Source: Streptococcus mutans (GTDB lineage Bacteria; Bacillota; Bacilli; Lactobacillales; Streptococcaceae). From it: a stretch of 64,000 bases of DNA. The notes beneath the pieces are model-generated. The model searched no databases. It was not told the origin of the DNA and worked only from the letters and a program-made list of their open reading frames with translations. Of this stretch, positions 19,214 through 27,966 are shown piece by piece; the stretch's first letter is position 1, and every line of letters begins with the position of its first letter. The position numbers were made by a program, and so were the translations under genes. The stretch covers positions 1,364,001 through 1,428,000 of the forward strand of contig NZ_AP019720.1 of the NCBI RefSeq assembly GCF_006739205.1, read 5' to 3'.

Positions 19214-20191
19214 ATGGTCAAAAAGAAAAAATGTAAAAAGCAACTGACTAGTCATCAAAGGCGCCCTTATAAAAAGAAAAAGCAAGTTAACTATCATATG
19301 ATAATCGTTTCTTTGCTTATACTACTTGGATTTAGCGGTCTTCTTTACCAACATCGTTTTCATATTTCCAACTCTTATGAAATAACGCAAACAGCTACAA
19401 TTACACCAACATCACCAGTAACACTCTATTGCCATTTATTCGATTTTAATACAGATAAATTGAAACAAACTACTACAGTGCAAGTGACAGGCTATCGTTT
19501 AACACATCTAAGAGGAAAAACAATGACTTTGGCCAAGGTAAAATTAAGGGGACACACTTACTACCTTGATGCTAAACATCTTCAGATTCAACATACAAAT
19601 GCAATCAATCAGTATATTGCCAGTTTAAGCTATCCTCATACCGAAATAACCAAAAATATCTATCATCAGTTTGCCCAAAAATCCTATTTTGGAATAAGTG
19701 GTAAACCAAAGGGCATTATTATTCATGATACTGGAAATGACAGTTCTTCTATCCAAAGTGAAGTGGCCTATATGGAAAAAAATTATAAATCAACTGGGGT
19801 ATTTGTTCATAGTTTTCTTGATAAAAATAATATTTTACAAATTGCTGATGACAGTTATATGGCTCAGGGAGCTGGTCCCAAAGGAAATCCTTATTATTTA
19901 CAATTCGAAATGACGCATGAGCACAATAAAGATGATTTCGCTAGACAAACTGCTAATGCAGCCTACTATGCAGCTTTTATGCTTAAAAAATATAAATTGC
20001 CTGTCACTTTAGGTCAAAAAGATACATCAGGAACAGTTTGGACACATCAAATGGTTTCTTCTTATCTTGGCGGAACTAATCATCAAGATCCTGATGATTA
20101 TTGGGCACAGGCTGCTGCAGATTTTTTTGCTAGCTCTTATTCTATTAAAAATTTTGTAGACTTAGTTCAGGCCTATTATAATCAACTTTAA
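19214..20191 (+). CDS. membrane-anchored N-acetylmuramoyl-L-alanine amidase (Amidase_2 domain)
   Basis: The protein has a very basic N-terminus, one membrane segment (about residues 28-48), a beta-rich SH3-like stretch, and a C-terminal PGRP/Amidase_2 domain with KGIIIHDTGN, FVHSFLD and HQDPDDYW, which supply the Zn2+ ligands. It should cut the bond between MurNAc and L-Ala in peptidoglycan at the outer membrane face. Two in-frame ATGs exist (19208 and 19214); the second fits the promoter spacing. With the GH25 gene upstream it forms a small wall-hydrolase neighbourhood. Confidence 0.85.
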   Translation: MVKKKKCKKQLTSHQRRPYKKKKQVNYHMIIVSLLILLGFSGLLYQHRFHISNSYEITQTATITPTSPVTLYCHLFDFNTDKLKQTTTVQVTGYRLTHLRGKTMTLAKVKLRGHTYYLDAKHLQIQHTNAINQYIASLSYPHTEITKNIYHQFAQKSYFGISGKPKGIIIHDTGNDSSSIQSEVAYMEKNYKSTGVFVHSFLDKNNILQIADDSYMAQGAGPKGNPYYLQFEMTHEHNKDDFARQTANAAYYAAFMLKKYKLPVTLGQKDTSGTVWTHQMVSSYLGGTNHQDPDDYWAQAAADFFASSYSIKNFVDLVQAYYNQL

Positions 20192-20196
20192 AATGA

Positions 20197-20202
20197 TATA
20201 AT
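20197..20202 (+). promoter_or_regulatory. extended -10 promoter of the DUF368 cluster
   Basis: TGa-TATAAT (20197-20202), about 33 nt before the ATG at 20235, starts the next operon right after the amidase stop. Confidence 0.55.
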
Positions 20203-20234
20203 AAAGTGATTTATTATTTATTTTGGAGGAAAAC

Positions 20235-21077
20235 ATGATTTCTTGGTTAACAAGATTGATCAAAGGTGTTATCATTGCTCTTGGGTTTATTTTACCTGGT
20301 GTATCAGGCGGTGTTTTAGCATCTATTTTAGGATTATATGAACGTATTATTTCATTTTTAGCACATTTGTCAAAAGATTTTGTTAAAAATGTTCTCTTTT
20401 TTATTCCTGTTGGAATTGGTGGTATTTTAGGTATCGCTCTTTTTTCAGCGCCTTTAGAATATCTGCTGGAACATTATCAAGTTCCCGTTCTGTGGGCCTT
20501 TACAGGAACAATCGTCGGAACCTTACCAAGCTTATTTTCTGAATCAACTCAAAAATCCAGACGTGACAGCAAGGATTGGATTTGGCTGCTAGGAACTTTT
20601 ATCATTTCTGGTCTCCTATTGTTCTTTTTAAATGATTTAATTGGGACAATTCCTGCTAACTTTGTTAGCTTTATTCTTGCTGGTGCTCTGATTGCCTTAG
20701 GTGTGTTAGTTCCAGGGCTTAGTCCGTCTAATCTCCTTTTAATTATGGGACTCTACGCCCCTATGCTGACAGGTTTTAAGAACCTTGATTTAGTAGGAGT
20801 TTTTCTTCCAATTGCTATTGGCGGTGCTACGACCATGCTGCTTTTTTCAAAGGCCATGGATTATGCTCTCAATCACTACCATTCACGCGTTTATCACTTC
20901 ATCTTAGGACTTGTTATTTCGAGTACCCTCTTAATCATTATTCCAAATCCTAGAAATACCGAAAGTATCTCTTATGCTGGCAGTAGCTTTACAACCTTTT
21001 TAATGGCTGCTCTGCTCTTTATAGCAGGTATTGCCCTAGGAGCTTGGATGAGTAAACTTGAGGAAAAATATAAATGA
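20235..21077 (+). CDS. DUF368 polyprenyl-phosphate translocase-like membrane protein (PopT family)
   Basis: A polytopic membrane protein of about 280 aa with an internal duplication: LPGVSGGVLA in the first half and VPGLSPSNLLLI in the second, the hallmark of DUF368. Members (PopT) are reported to return undecaprenyl phosphate to the inner leaflet for wall polymer synthesis. The start ATG at 20235 has GGAGGA upstream; the in-frame TTG at 20223 has none. It overlaps the next gene by ATGA. The translocase role is by family only. Confidence 0.88.
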   Translation: MISWLTRLIKGVIIALGFILPGVSGGVLASILGLYERIISFLAHLSKDFVKNVLFFIPVGIGGILGIALFSAPLEYLLEHYQVPVLWAFTGTIVGTLPSLFSESTQKSRRDSKDWIWLLGTFIISGLLLFFLNDLIGTIPANFVSFILAGALIALGVLVPGLSPSNLLLIMGLYAPMLTGFKNLDLVGVFLPIAIGGATTMLLFSKAMDYALNHYHSRVYHFILGLVISSTLLIIIPNPRNTESISYAGSSFTTFLMAALLFIAGIALGAWMSKLEEKYK

Positions 21078-21547
21078 GCAAGAAAAAGAAATTAAAGAAA
21101 ACCTTGGTTGAGCAAATTTTAGATAAGGCCAAGATTAAACATGATAGCTTAGCACTCAATGCCTTAGAAGGCAAATTGCCAGAAGATATCCAAAAGGAGG
21201 ATATTTTTAAAACACTGGCACTAACTGGCGATAAAACTGGACCACTTATTGGGATTATTCCCATAACAGAACATCTTTCTGAAAAGAAATTAGCCAAAGT
21301 ATCTGCAAATAAAAAAGTTACCATGATTCCCCAAAAAGAACTCCAAAAAATAACAGGCTATGTTCATGGTGCTAATAATCCTGTTGGTATTAGACAAAAG
21401 CATCATTTTCCAATTTTTATTGATTCTATAGCTTTAGAAAAAGGGCAAATCATTGTATCAGCAGGTGAGATAGGACGTTCCATTCGTATCAACAGCCAAG
21501 TTTTAGCTGACTTTGTTGGAGCTCAATTTGCTGATTTGAAGGAGTGA
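21074..21547 (+). CDS. ybaK: YbaK/EbsC-family Cys-tRNA(Pro) deacylase
   Basis: An editing-domain protein of 157 aa that removes Cys (and similar residues) mischarged on tRNA-Pro. The family blocks TLALTGDKTGPLIGIIP, GYVHGANNPVGI and SAGEIGRSIRI are all present, with the conserved Gly/Lys pocket residues. It starts within the stop of the DUF368 gene (ATGA overlap) and is followed after 4 nt by the YccF-like gene. Confidence 0.92.
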   Translation: MSKKKKLKKTLVEQILDKAKIKHDSLALNALEGKLPEDIQKEDIFKTLALTGDKTGPLIGIIPITEHLSEKKLAKVSANKKVTMIPQKELQKITGYVHGANNPVGIRQKHHFPIFIDSIALEKGQIIVSAGEIGRSIRINSQVLADFVGAQFADLKE

Positions 21548-21551
21548 TAAC

Positions 21552-21920
21552 ATGCGTTTATTAGGAAATATTGTTTGGTTTTTATGTGCTGGGTTATTAT
21601 CTTTTATCGGTTGGTCTCTAGCGGGAATTATTCTTTGTCTGACTGTTATTCTCATTCCTTTTGGGCTTCAATGTTTTAAAATTGCAGGTTTTGGACTCTT
21701 TCCTTTTGGAAAATCGATTTCCCCTTCTAGCAATGTTTCCAGCCTTATTTTCAATATCATCTGGATTTTAGCCATTGGTTGGGAATTGGCGGTAATACAC
21801 TTAGCATCTGCTTTCCTCCTTTGCATTACTATTATAGGAATTCCCTTTGCATTACAGTCTATCAAGATGGCTGGCATCAGCCTTTTTCCTTTTGGTATAA
21901 CGATTATAAAAGAGGTATAA
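21552..21920 (+). CDS. YccF-family small membrane protein, 122 aa
   Basis: Two copies of a hydrophobic unit ending in the pattern IPFGLQCFKIAGFGLFPFG and IPFALQSIKMAGISLFPFG identify the YccF (DUF307) family, small integral membrane proteins of unknown role. It is in the same operon as the deacylase and phosphatase genes, with close spacing. Confidence 0.85.
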   Translation: MRLLGNIVWFLCAGLLSFIGWSLAGIILCLTVILIPFGLQCFKIAGFGLFPFGKSISPSSNVSSLIFNIIWILAIGWELAVIHLASAFLLCITIIGIPFALQSIKMAGISLFPFGITIIKEV

Positions 21921-21927
21921 ACTAAAC

Positions 21928-22554
21928 ATGAAATTGTATTTTGTAAGACATGGTAAAACGGAATGGAACCTAGAAGGACGTTTCCAAGGAGCTCATGGAG
22001 ATTCACCTCTCTTAAGTACATCAATTATAGAACTAAGAGCATTAGGACACTATCTCAAAGATATTACATTTGATCACATTTATTCTAGTGACCTGAAAAG
22101 AGCTAAATTAACTAGTCAAATTATCAATCAAGAAAACAAACATTCTGTAAAAATTGAATACACCAAGGCCTTACGAGAATGGAATTTAGGCAGTCTGGAA
22201 GGTCAAAAAATCAGCCTTGTTACTTCTATCTATCCCAAACAAATGAAAGCTTTCCGTCATAATCTAGCACAATTTAACAATTCAATGTTTGATGCTGAAT
22301 CCGTCTATCGTGTAACACATCGTGTTTCTAATTTTGTTAAATCACTACAAAAGGAAACGGCTCAAAATATCTTAATAGTCGGACATGGTGCAACTTTGAC
22401 CGCCTCTATTCAAACATTATTAGGCTGTGAACCTGCTCAACTACGACGTGACGGCGGTCTTGATAATGCTAGTGTGACCATTTTAGAAACAAAAGATTTC
22501 GAACGTTTTAAACTCCTTAAGTGGAATGATACCTCTTATAAAAAAGAATTGTAA
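21928..22554 (+). CDS. histidine phosphatase family protein (phosphoglycerate-mutase-like), 208 aa
   Basis: A branch-1 histidine phosphatase with the RHG motif in FVRHGKTEWNLEGRFQG near the N-terminus, the second SSDLKRA block, and the distal catalytic His in VGHGATLTA. These enzymes act as phosphatases on sugar phosphates or nucleotides as often as true mutases; substrate unknown. It is the last gene of the cluster, followed by a strong terminator. Confidence 0.9.
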   Translation: MKLYFVRHGKTEWNLEGRFQGAHGDSPLLSTSIIELRALGHYLKDITFDHIYSSDLKRAKLTSQIINQENKHSVKIEYTKALREWNLGSLEGQKISLVTSIYPKQMKAFRHNLAQFNNSMFDAESVYRVTHRVSNFVKSLQKETAQNILIVGHGATLTASIQTLLGCEPAQLRRDGGLDNASVTILETKDFERFKLLKWNDTSYKKEL

Positions 22555-22630
22555 GACAAAGCTTAAGTATCAAACGGCCAATACAAGCCATTTTCTTTGT
22601 CCATTTATGAAGCATAAAATCTCAAGCATC

Positions 22631-22670
22631 AAAAAACATCTGAAGACTAACTAGTTTTCAGATGTTTTTT
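22631..22670. terminator. bidirectional terminator between the phosphatase cluster and rplT
   Basis: Stem AAAAAACATCTGAA (22631-22644) pairs with TTCAGATGTTTTTT (22657-22670), giving A/T runs on both sides for both strands. Confidence 0.85.
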
Positions 22671-22760
22671 ATTGCGAAAAGTTTTACTTCATATACTTTT
22701 CTCTTCAAAAGTAGCTATCAAGTAGAGATACCATAGGTTTGACAGTTAACAGCAAAAAAT

Positions 22761-23120
22761 TTATTTCCCAAGTTTTTCTTTAGCTGCATCTGCAAGAACT
22801 GTGAAAGCTGCTGCATCGTTAACCGCTAAATCTGCAAGCATTTTGCGATTCACTTCGACTTCAGCCAACTTCAAACCATGCATTAATTGTGAATATGACA
22901 ATCCATTCATACGTGCTGCTGCATTGATACGTGTAATCCATAATTTACGGAAATCACGCTTTCTTTGACGACGGTCACGATAAGCATAATAGTATGAATT
23001 CATCACTTGTTCTTTTGCAGTACGGAACAAGATATGTTTTGCGCCATAGTATCCTTTAGCTAATTTTAAAACACGTTTACGACGTTTACGTGAAACAACG
23101 CCACCTTTAACACGAGCCAT
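22761..23120 (-). CDS. rplT: 50S ribosomal protein L20
   Basis: The normal 119-aa L20, opening [26 protein letters not shown] and rich in Lys/Arg. L20 is needed early in 50S assembly and represses its own operon in Firmicutes by binding the leader mRNA. It is the last gene of infC-rpmI-rplT. AGGA lies before the ATG. Confidence 0.99.
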   Translation of the reverse strand: MARVKGGVVSRKRRKRVLKLAKGYYGAKHILFRTAKEQVMNSYYYAYRDRRQRKRDFRKLWITRINAAARMNGLSYSQLMHGLKLAEVEVNRKMLADLAVNDAAAFTVLADAAKEKLGK

Positions 23121-23164
23121 TTATACAATCCTCCGATAATTCTTTCTATTCTTTTAAATTACTC

Positions 23165-23365
23165 TTATTTTAAGCGAGTAAGCATTGACTTAATACGTTT
23201 GAAATCTCCTAAATGCACCATTGATGCTTTACGAAGATGACGACGTTGTTTCTTGGTCTTACCGTGGAAGCGGTGAGAGGTATATGCACGGAAGCGTTTC
23301 AATCCACCTGAACCTGTACGTTTAAAACGTTTAGCTGATGCGCGGTGTGTTTTTTGTTTTGGCAT
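23165..23365 (-). CDS. rpmI: 50S ribosomal protein L35
   Basis: The 66-aa L35 starts [18 protein letters not shown]. The ATG at 23365 has AGGAGAAATA upstream; the open frame extends further but codes for nothing L35-like. It lies between infC and rplT, the usual order. Confidence 0.98.
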   Translation of the reverse strand: MPKQKTHRASAKRFKRTGSGGLKRFRAYTSHRFHGKTKKQRRHLRKASMVHLGDFKRIKSMLTRLK

Positions 23366-23399
23366 TTTAATATTTCTCCTACTTTTATTATTGGTTAAC

Positions 23400-23921
23400 T
23401 TATTTTTTATCTGGAATTGGTGCAAGCTGCATGAACATTTGACGGCCATCCATCTTAGCCCTTTGCTCAATAATAGCAATATCTTGCGTTGCCTCAGCAA
23501 AATCAGCTAAAACTTTTGCTCCAATTTCCTTGTGAGTAATCATACGTCCCTTAAAACGAATAGAAACTTTAACCTTATTTCCCTTTTCAAGGAACTTACG
23601 CCCATTACGAAGCTTTGTCTCAAAGTCACCTTTATCAATAACTGGACTTAAACGGACTTCTTTAATGGTAACAACGCTTTGTTTCTTACGTTGTTCTTTT
23701 TGTTTCTTTTGATACTCAAATTTGAACTTACCATAGTCCATAATACGAGCAACAGGCGGTGTAGCCTGCGGCTGAATTAAAACCAAGTCGACATTAGCAT
23801 CATCTGCAATAGCCTGTGCTTGGGCTAATGGTTTAATTCCCAATTGCTCACCATCAAGACCAATAAGGCGAACTTCGCGGACACGAATTTCATTGTTAAT
23901 GAACAAATCTTTTTTAGCGAT
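23400..23921 (-). CDS. infC: translation initiation factor IF-3 (possible AUC start)
   Basis: IF-3 checks start-codon pairing on the 30S subunit. The N-terminal domain begins near [13 protein letters not shown]; the C-terminal domain carries [17 protein letters not shown]. No ATG fits. The usual annotation is GTG at 23930 (176 codons), but the GAAGGG repeat-like Shine-Dalgarno abuts that GTG with no spacing. With AUC at 23919-23921 the same Shine-Dalgarno (GGGG) sits 8 nt upstream, the ideal distance, and the protein would align with Bacillus IF-3, which is known for a rare AUU start. I give the AUC start; the GTG model remains possible. Confidence 0.93.
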   Translation of the reverse strand: MAKKDLFINNEIRVREVRLIGLDGEQLGIKPLAQAQAIADDANVDLVLIQPQATPPVARIMDYGKFKFEYQKKQKEQRKKQSVVTIKEVRLSPVIDKGDFETKLRNGRKFLEKGNKVKVSIRFKGRMITHKEIGAKVLADFAEATQDIAIIEQRAKMDGRQMFMQLAPIPDKK

Positions 23922-23949
23922 ATTCTTCACCCCTTCATTATTTTTTTGA

Positions 23950-23984
23950 GAAAAACAAAAACGGACCTGACAAATCAAGCCCGT
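23950..23984 (-). terminator. attenuator terminator in the infC leader
   Basis: A 10-bp stem with two wobbles (23975-23984 with 23961-23970, 4-nt loop) is followed by a T-rich run (23950-23960) on the minus strand, 30 nt before infC. Premature termination here fits L20-type autoregulation of the operon known in Firmicutes. Confidence 0.8.
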
Positions 23985-24081
23985 ATACACATAATATTCC
24001 ACAGGAACTTTAACATGTTGGGCCAGACAACTTTAAGTCGCAAGGCGAGAAGTTCTCACTTCTGCTTTTCTCACTTAAAAT

Positions 24082-24110
24082 AGAATAACAAAATTTCTAA
24101 GACCTGTCAA
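24082..24110 (-). promoter_or_regulatory. infC-rpmI-rplT promoter inside the 3' end of cmk
   Basis: Minus-strand TTGACA (24105-24110), 17-bp spacer and TATTCT (24082-24087). The -35 lies within the last codons of cmk. The resulting leader of about 150 nt (24075 to 23922) contains several hairpins, including GAGAACTTCTC near 24052 and the attenuator. Confidence 0.8.
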
Positions 24111-24777
24111 TAATATTTTGTGCTTTCTTTTCAATAAAGTTAACGACACCTGCAATATCAATGCCCGTTGTGTCAAAAGTGATAGCATCAGCTGCAGGTT
24201 TTAACGGAGAAATTTTCCTATGACTATCCTTATAGTCACGCTCAGCAATTTCTTTTTTTAATGTATTAAAATCTGTTTGAATTCCTTTTTCAAGATTTTC
24301 TCTGTAACGTCGCTCAGCTCTTTCTTCAACAGAAGCAATTAAAAAAATCTTGAGCTCAGCATCGGGTAAAACAACTGTCCCAATATCACGCCCATCCATT
24401 ACGATACCACCCTTTTTGGCCAATTGTTGTTGCAAATCAACCAATGTTTTACGCACCAAGGGCAAGGCAGCAACGGTTGATACATTATTGGTCACTTCAT
24501 TCTCACGAATAGGATGACTAACTTCAACATTACCAACAAAAACGAGTTGTTCACTATCATCCTTACGACGCCCAAAACTAATAGGATAATCCTTCAAAAG
24601 TTTAACAATGGCCCGCTCGTCCGTTAGATCTGTATCATTTTGCAAAGCTAAATAGGTCGCTGAACGATACATGGCACCTGTATCCAAATAAACATAACCT
24701 AACTTTTTAGCGATAATTTTAGCTACTGTACTTTTACCGCTGGAAGCAGGACCATCAATAGCAATTCTAATACCCAT
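24097..24777 (-). CDS. cmk: cytidylate kinase
   Basis: Phosphorylates CMP and dCMP with ATP. The P-loop GPASSGKST is near the N-terminus, followed by the LDTGAMYR and [12 protein letters not shown] blocks of bacterial CMP kinases. The 226-codon form starting MGIRIAIDG is given; an ATG three bases earlier (24780) is equally placed after AGAGGT. The frame is open further upstream into the LysM gene, which it follows closely. Confidence 0.96.
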   Translation of the reverse strand: MGIRIAIDGPASSGKSTVAKIIAKKLGYVYLDTGAMYRSATYLALQNDTDLTDERAIVKLLKDYPISFGRRKDDSEQLVFVGNVEVSHPIRENEVTNNVSTVAALPLVRKTLVDLQQQLAKKGGIVMDGRDIGTVVLPDAELKIFLIASVEERAERRYRENLEKGIQTDFNTLKKEIAERDYKDSHRKISPLKPAADAITFDTTGIDIAGVVNFIEKKAQNIIDRS

Positions 24778-24790
24778 CATATCAACCTCT

Positions 24791-25273
24791 TTACTTAATC
24801 TTGATGTTATCTCCAGGGTTAGCATACCAATAGCCATGCGTCATATGTTCTGGATTCAGCTCATAGAGTTTATCAACAGAAATACCCGCACGCGCAGCAA
24901 TTGCTGCAGCCCCTTCACCTCCTTGAACTGTAATTGTCTCGCCATCACTGTCTGAAGAGGAACTTGTCGTTTCACTTGAACTTGTTTCTGCTTCTGTTGT
25001 CTGTTCATCAGTTTGACTATTTGCCTCATTTTTGGCTTTTTTGACCGTTTTGGAAGAACTATAGAAACCCGAAGTGGCTGCTTTTTCATTGCTTCCACCA
25101 TTTGAAGTATAAAGTACAAAAAATAAAATACCAATAATAATCAAGAAAAAGAGGCTCAATAGGATTGTTAAAATAGGTGTACTGATAATACTAGCATCCT
25201 TTGAATTTCTTGTCATTTCTTCATTATCAGTAGTTGCATCAGTTACTTTTTCTTCCCATGGTTTATTTGACAT
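24791..25273 (-). CDS. LysM-domain membrane protein (SAG1386/EF1546-like), 160 aa
   Basis: N-terminal cytoplasmic tail ([10 protein letters not shown]), one membrane segment (about residues 35-57), a long Ser/Thr/Glu linker, and a C-terminal LysM domain ([19 protein letters not shown]...NPGDNIKIK) that binds peptidoglycan. The same gene sits between ferredoxin and cmk in many streptococci and enterococci; its exact role is unknown. GGGGGA lies upstream of the ATG at 25273. It is divergent from the ferredoxin gene. Confidence 0.88.
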   Translation of the reverse strand: MSNKPWEEKVTDATTDNEEMTRNSKDASIISTPILTILLSLFFLIIIGILFFVLYTSNGGSNEKAATSGFYSSSKTVKKAKNEANSQTDEQTTEAETSSSETTSSSSDSDGETITVQGGEGAAAIAARAGISVDKLYELNPEHMTHGYWYANPGDNIKIK

Positions 25274-25283
25274 GATTTCCCCC

Positions 25284-25312
25284 TTGTTAAAAATTAATAA
25301 TAGTACTACAAT
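25284..25312 (+). promoter_or_regulatory. promoter giving a predicted leaderless ferredoxin mRNA
   Basis: TTGTTA (25284-25289), 17-bp spacer and TACAAT (25307-25312), then 6 nt to the ATG at 25319; no Shine-Dalgarno sequence. Confidence 0.65.
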
Positions 25313-25318
25313 GTTACT

Positions 25319-25513
25319 ATGAAAGTAGCAATTATCCCAGAAAAATGTATTGCCTGTGGGCTTTGTCAAACCTATTCAGGCGTTTTTGATTATAATGATG
25401 ATGGTATTGTCATTTTTACAGACAGCAAGGAAAAGATTAAAACAGTTGCTGATGATCCAAATATCCTTATGGCTGTTAAAAATTGTCCAACAAAAGCTCT
25501 TACATTACCGTAA
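25319..25513 (+). CDS. fer: ferredoxin, single 4Fe-4S cluster, 64 aa
   Basis: A small acidic electron carrier. The cluster ligands are three Cys in CIACGLC (residues 10-16) and a distal Cys in NCPTKAL, as in Bacillus Fer. Length is normal. The gene converges with thmA and the two overlap by 9 nt at their 3' ends, so their transcripts are antisense to one another there. Confidence 0.93.
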   Translation: MKVAIIPEKCIACGLCQTYSGVFDYNDDGIVIFTDSKEKIKTVADDPNILMAVKNCPTKALTLP

Positions 25514-25990
25514 GGGCTTTTTTTCTTTTTTATAAGCTTCAAAATAATCAAGATTGATAAAATTATCAATGAGCTCCACTTCTCCCTTGAAATCTGGATG
25601 AAGTGCCAAAGCATCTAAAAAATATTTTTTAGGCCACTTACGCATATAAAAGAGACACTTTTTCTTACCTTTTACAATCAGAGTCACAGTTGACTTTGTT
25701 ACCTCTACTTTTTTTATATCTGCAATAGCAATTTTTGAAGGCTTGAAAACATTTAAAGAAACAACTCGTAAAATGCCATTATTTTCAATCACAAAGTAGC
25801 GATGAAAACCAACACCAACTAAAACAACAAATGTAATGAATAAAATAAAGAAATACTGCGGAATAGAAGTTTGTTCATACAAAAGTGACAAGGCAATAAA
25901 AATTGGCATAATAGTGATAGACCAGTAAATAATCAGCCATGACAGTTCAGGCTGCCAATGATATCTAACTTTCCCAAATATCTTAATCAC
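25505..25990 (-). CDS. thmA: EbsA-family membrane protein (ThmA), 161 aa
   Basis: Two membrane helices near the N-terminus (about 18-60) followed by a PH-like soluble beta domain with many Lys. It fits the EbsA family, annotated as pore-forming. In S. mutans a putative pore-forming gene, thmA, is reported to be co-transcribed with atlA and needed for AtlA maturation; this is the best candidate by position and type. The symbol is thus an inference from the neighbourhood. It lies downstream of pepT on the same strand. Confidence 0.78.
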   Translation of the reverse strand: MIKIFGKVRYHWQPELSWLIIYWSITIMPIFIALSLLYEQTSIPQYFFILFITFVVLVGVGFHRYFVIENNGILRVVSLNVFKPSKIAIADIKKVEVTKSTVTLIVKGKKKCLFYMRKWPKKYFLDALALHPDFKGEVELIDNFINLDYFEAYKKEKKPLR

Positions 25991-26045
25991 TTCGTTTCCT
26001 CCATGTCACATTATTTTATCACAGTTATGTCATTTTTACCAAAAT

Positions 26046-27266
26046 TTATTGTTTGAAACAGACAATTCCTATGATAACATCAACTGCCCTTTGCATTGTT
26101 TCTAAACTGACAAATTCAAAGCGACCATGCATATTTTCACCACCAGCAAAAAGATTGGGGGTCGGCAGACCCATAAAGGAAATTTTAGAACCATCTGTTC
26201 CGCCGCGAATTGGTTCAATAATAGGTTCAATCGCTAGGTTTTCCATAACTTTTTTAGCTAGTTTCACGCAGGTCATATCTTTTTTAATAATTTTTCGCAT
26301 ATTATAATACTGATCATAAATTTGCAATTGCACGCGCTCTGCTCCTAAATGGGCATTCATCTTGTCAGCAATTTTCTGCATAAAATCTTTACGGCTTACA
26401 AAAGCTTCATCATCAAAATCACGAATAATATAACTGGCATGTGCCGCATCAACAGTCCCTTTAAGACTCAAAAGATGGTAAAACCCTTGATATCCTTCAG
26501 TCTTTTCAGGCCGGTCCTCCTGTGGCAATTGCCCATGAAAATCCATTGCCAGTTGCAATGCATTAACCATCTGATTCTTAGCTGTACCCGGATGAACATT
26601 GCGTCCCATAAAATCAATTTCTGCTGCTGCAGCACTGAAAGTCTCATATTGCAGTTCTCCTAAAGGACCGCCATCAACGGTATAAGCAAAATCAACATCA
26701 AAATCCTCAACATCAAACTGATCAGCACCCCTACCAATTTCTTCATCAGGTCCAAATCCAACTCGAATTTCGTCATGTTCAATTTCAGGATGTTTGACTA
26801 GATAATCAATAGCTGTCATAATCTCAGCAATGCCAGACTTATCATCACTGCCAAGAAGAGTAGTTCCGTCTGTGGTAATCAGAGTCTGACCTAAGTAGTT
26901 ATTTAAATTAGGAAACTCCTTTGGATCCAAGACAAAATCAGTCTGTCCTAATTGAATAATTTCACCATTATAATTATCAATAATCTGAGGATTGACACCT
27001 TCAGCATTAAAATCGGCTGTATCCATGTGTGCAATAAAACCGATTTTATAAGAAAAATTGCCATTTGCAGGTAAAGTTCCTACCAAATAACCATTTTCCA
27101 AATAATGAACATTCTGAAGCCCAATACTTTTCATTTCAGGTTTTAAAATGGTTAAAGCAAAATCAACCTGACTTTGTGTTGTTGGTGTTGTTTCACTACT
27201 TTCATCACTTCTTGTATTAACCCTAGTATAGGTTAAAAAGCGATTCAATAAATTATCATAAGTCAT
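26046..27266 (-). CDS. pepT: peptidase T (tripeptide aminopeptidase)
   Basis: An M20-family zinc exopeptidase, 406 aa, that removes the N-terminal residue of tripeptides. Metal-binding blocks are [34 protein letters not shown] and the YTVDGG segment, with the late GGTDGS loop. AGAGGT precedes the ATG. It lies between the atlA-lipoprotein pair and thmA, with a hairpin terminator upstream. Confidence 0.96.
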   Translation of the reverse strand: MTYDNLLNRFLTYTRVNTRSDESSETTPTTQSQVDFALTILKPEMKSIGLQNVHYLENGYLVGTLPANGNFSYKIGFIAHMDTADFNAEGVNPQIIDNYNGEIIQLGQTDFVLDPKEFPNLNNYLGQTLITTDGTTLLGSDDKSGIAEIMTAIDYLVKHPEIEHDEIRVGFGPDEEIGRGADQFDVEDFDVDFAYTVDGGPLGELQYETFSAAAAEIDFMGRNVHPGTAKNQMVNALQLAMDFHGQLPQEDRPEKTEGYQGFYHLLSLKGTVDAAHASYIIRDFDDEAFVSRKDFMQKIADKMNAHLGAERVQLQIYDQYYNMRKIIKKDMTCVKLAKKVMENLAIEPIIEPIRGGTDGSKISFMGLPTPNLFAGGENMHGRFEFVSLETMQRAVDVIIGIVCFKQ

Positions 27267-27302
27267 TTATTACCTCTTACCCTGTCTCCTTAATTATAAC
27301 AG

Positions 27303-27330
27303 AAAAAACCACGTTTATCTGTGGTTTTTT
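27303..27330. terminator. hairpin terminator between the DUF6287-like lipoprotein gene and pepT
   Basis: A perfect 10-bp stem AAAAAACCAC (27303-27312) with GTGGTTTTTT (27321-27330), 8-nt loop, active in both directions. It lies inside the atlA cluster, so pepT and thmA would be made by read-through or a further promoter. Confidence 0.8.
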
Positions 27331-27358
27331 AAATATTATTTGGAATTTTTTACTTTGA

Positions 27359-27946
27359 TTAATGAGTTGAAACATGATAATAAACTCGGTTTGTAAATTT
27401 GCCGCTATTTAAACTCTCAGAAGAAACAATACGATCTTTTGTTTTATCAGATTCATCGCTTTGACCATTAGAAAAATATTGATTAGATAGGGTTTTATTG
27501 GCTGGCACAATATAAAGAGTTAGATTCTTTTTTGTTCCAGTCTCAACATTTAACAAAAGATTTCCGTCTTGATCAATGTTCAACAGACTGACTGTCATTC
27601 CAGGGGTTGTCAGACCTCGCTGATCAAATGTCAACGTTTGTCCTTCTTCATTTTTCCAAGTTCCTGCCATACTACTGTAATCAGCCTTTAAAACAGCGCC
27701 TGTATCAATGGGAGCAAGGGTTTCCTCGTTATTAGAATGAGAAGAAGACTGACTGCTTTCTGAATGAGCTTCTGTCGTTTGCTTAGCATCAGTTGATTTT
27801 TCACTTGACTGTTTTGTTTGTAAAGTAGTCTTTTGAGAAGTCGAGCTGCTTTCTGATTTGGGTTTTTTCTGCATTGAGCATCCTATCAAAAGAAAGACTG
27901 TCAAAAATAAACCAATAAGAAAGTAAAGATTTCGTTTTCTTTTCAT
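27359..27946 (-). CDS. lipoprotein with Ser/Thr-rich linker and DUF6287-like domain, 195 aa
   Basis: A lipoprotein with lipobox LIGC-S at about residue 23, a Ser/Thr/Gln-rich linker (about 24-85), and a small C-terminal domain opening ADYSSMAGTWKNEEG, a pattern of DUF6287. It follows atlA by 20 nt and is surely co-transcribed with it, so a role in wall or autolysin function is likely; the exact role is unknown. Confidence 0.78.
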   Translation of the reverse strand: MKRKRNLYFLIGLFLTVFLLIGCSMQKKPKSESSSTSQKTTLQTKQSSEKSTDAKQTTEAHSESSQSSSHSNNEETLAPIDTGAVLKADYSSMAGTWKNEEGQTLTFDQRGLTTPGMTVSLLNIDQDGNLLLNVETGTKKNLTLYIVPANKTLSNQYFSNGQSDESDKTKDRIVSSESLNSGKFTNRVYYHVSTH

Positions 27947-27966
27947 AAATCAAACGCCTCGTTTCT

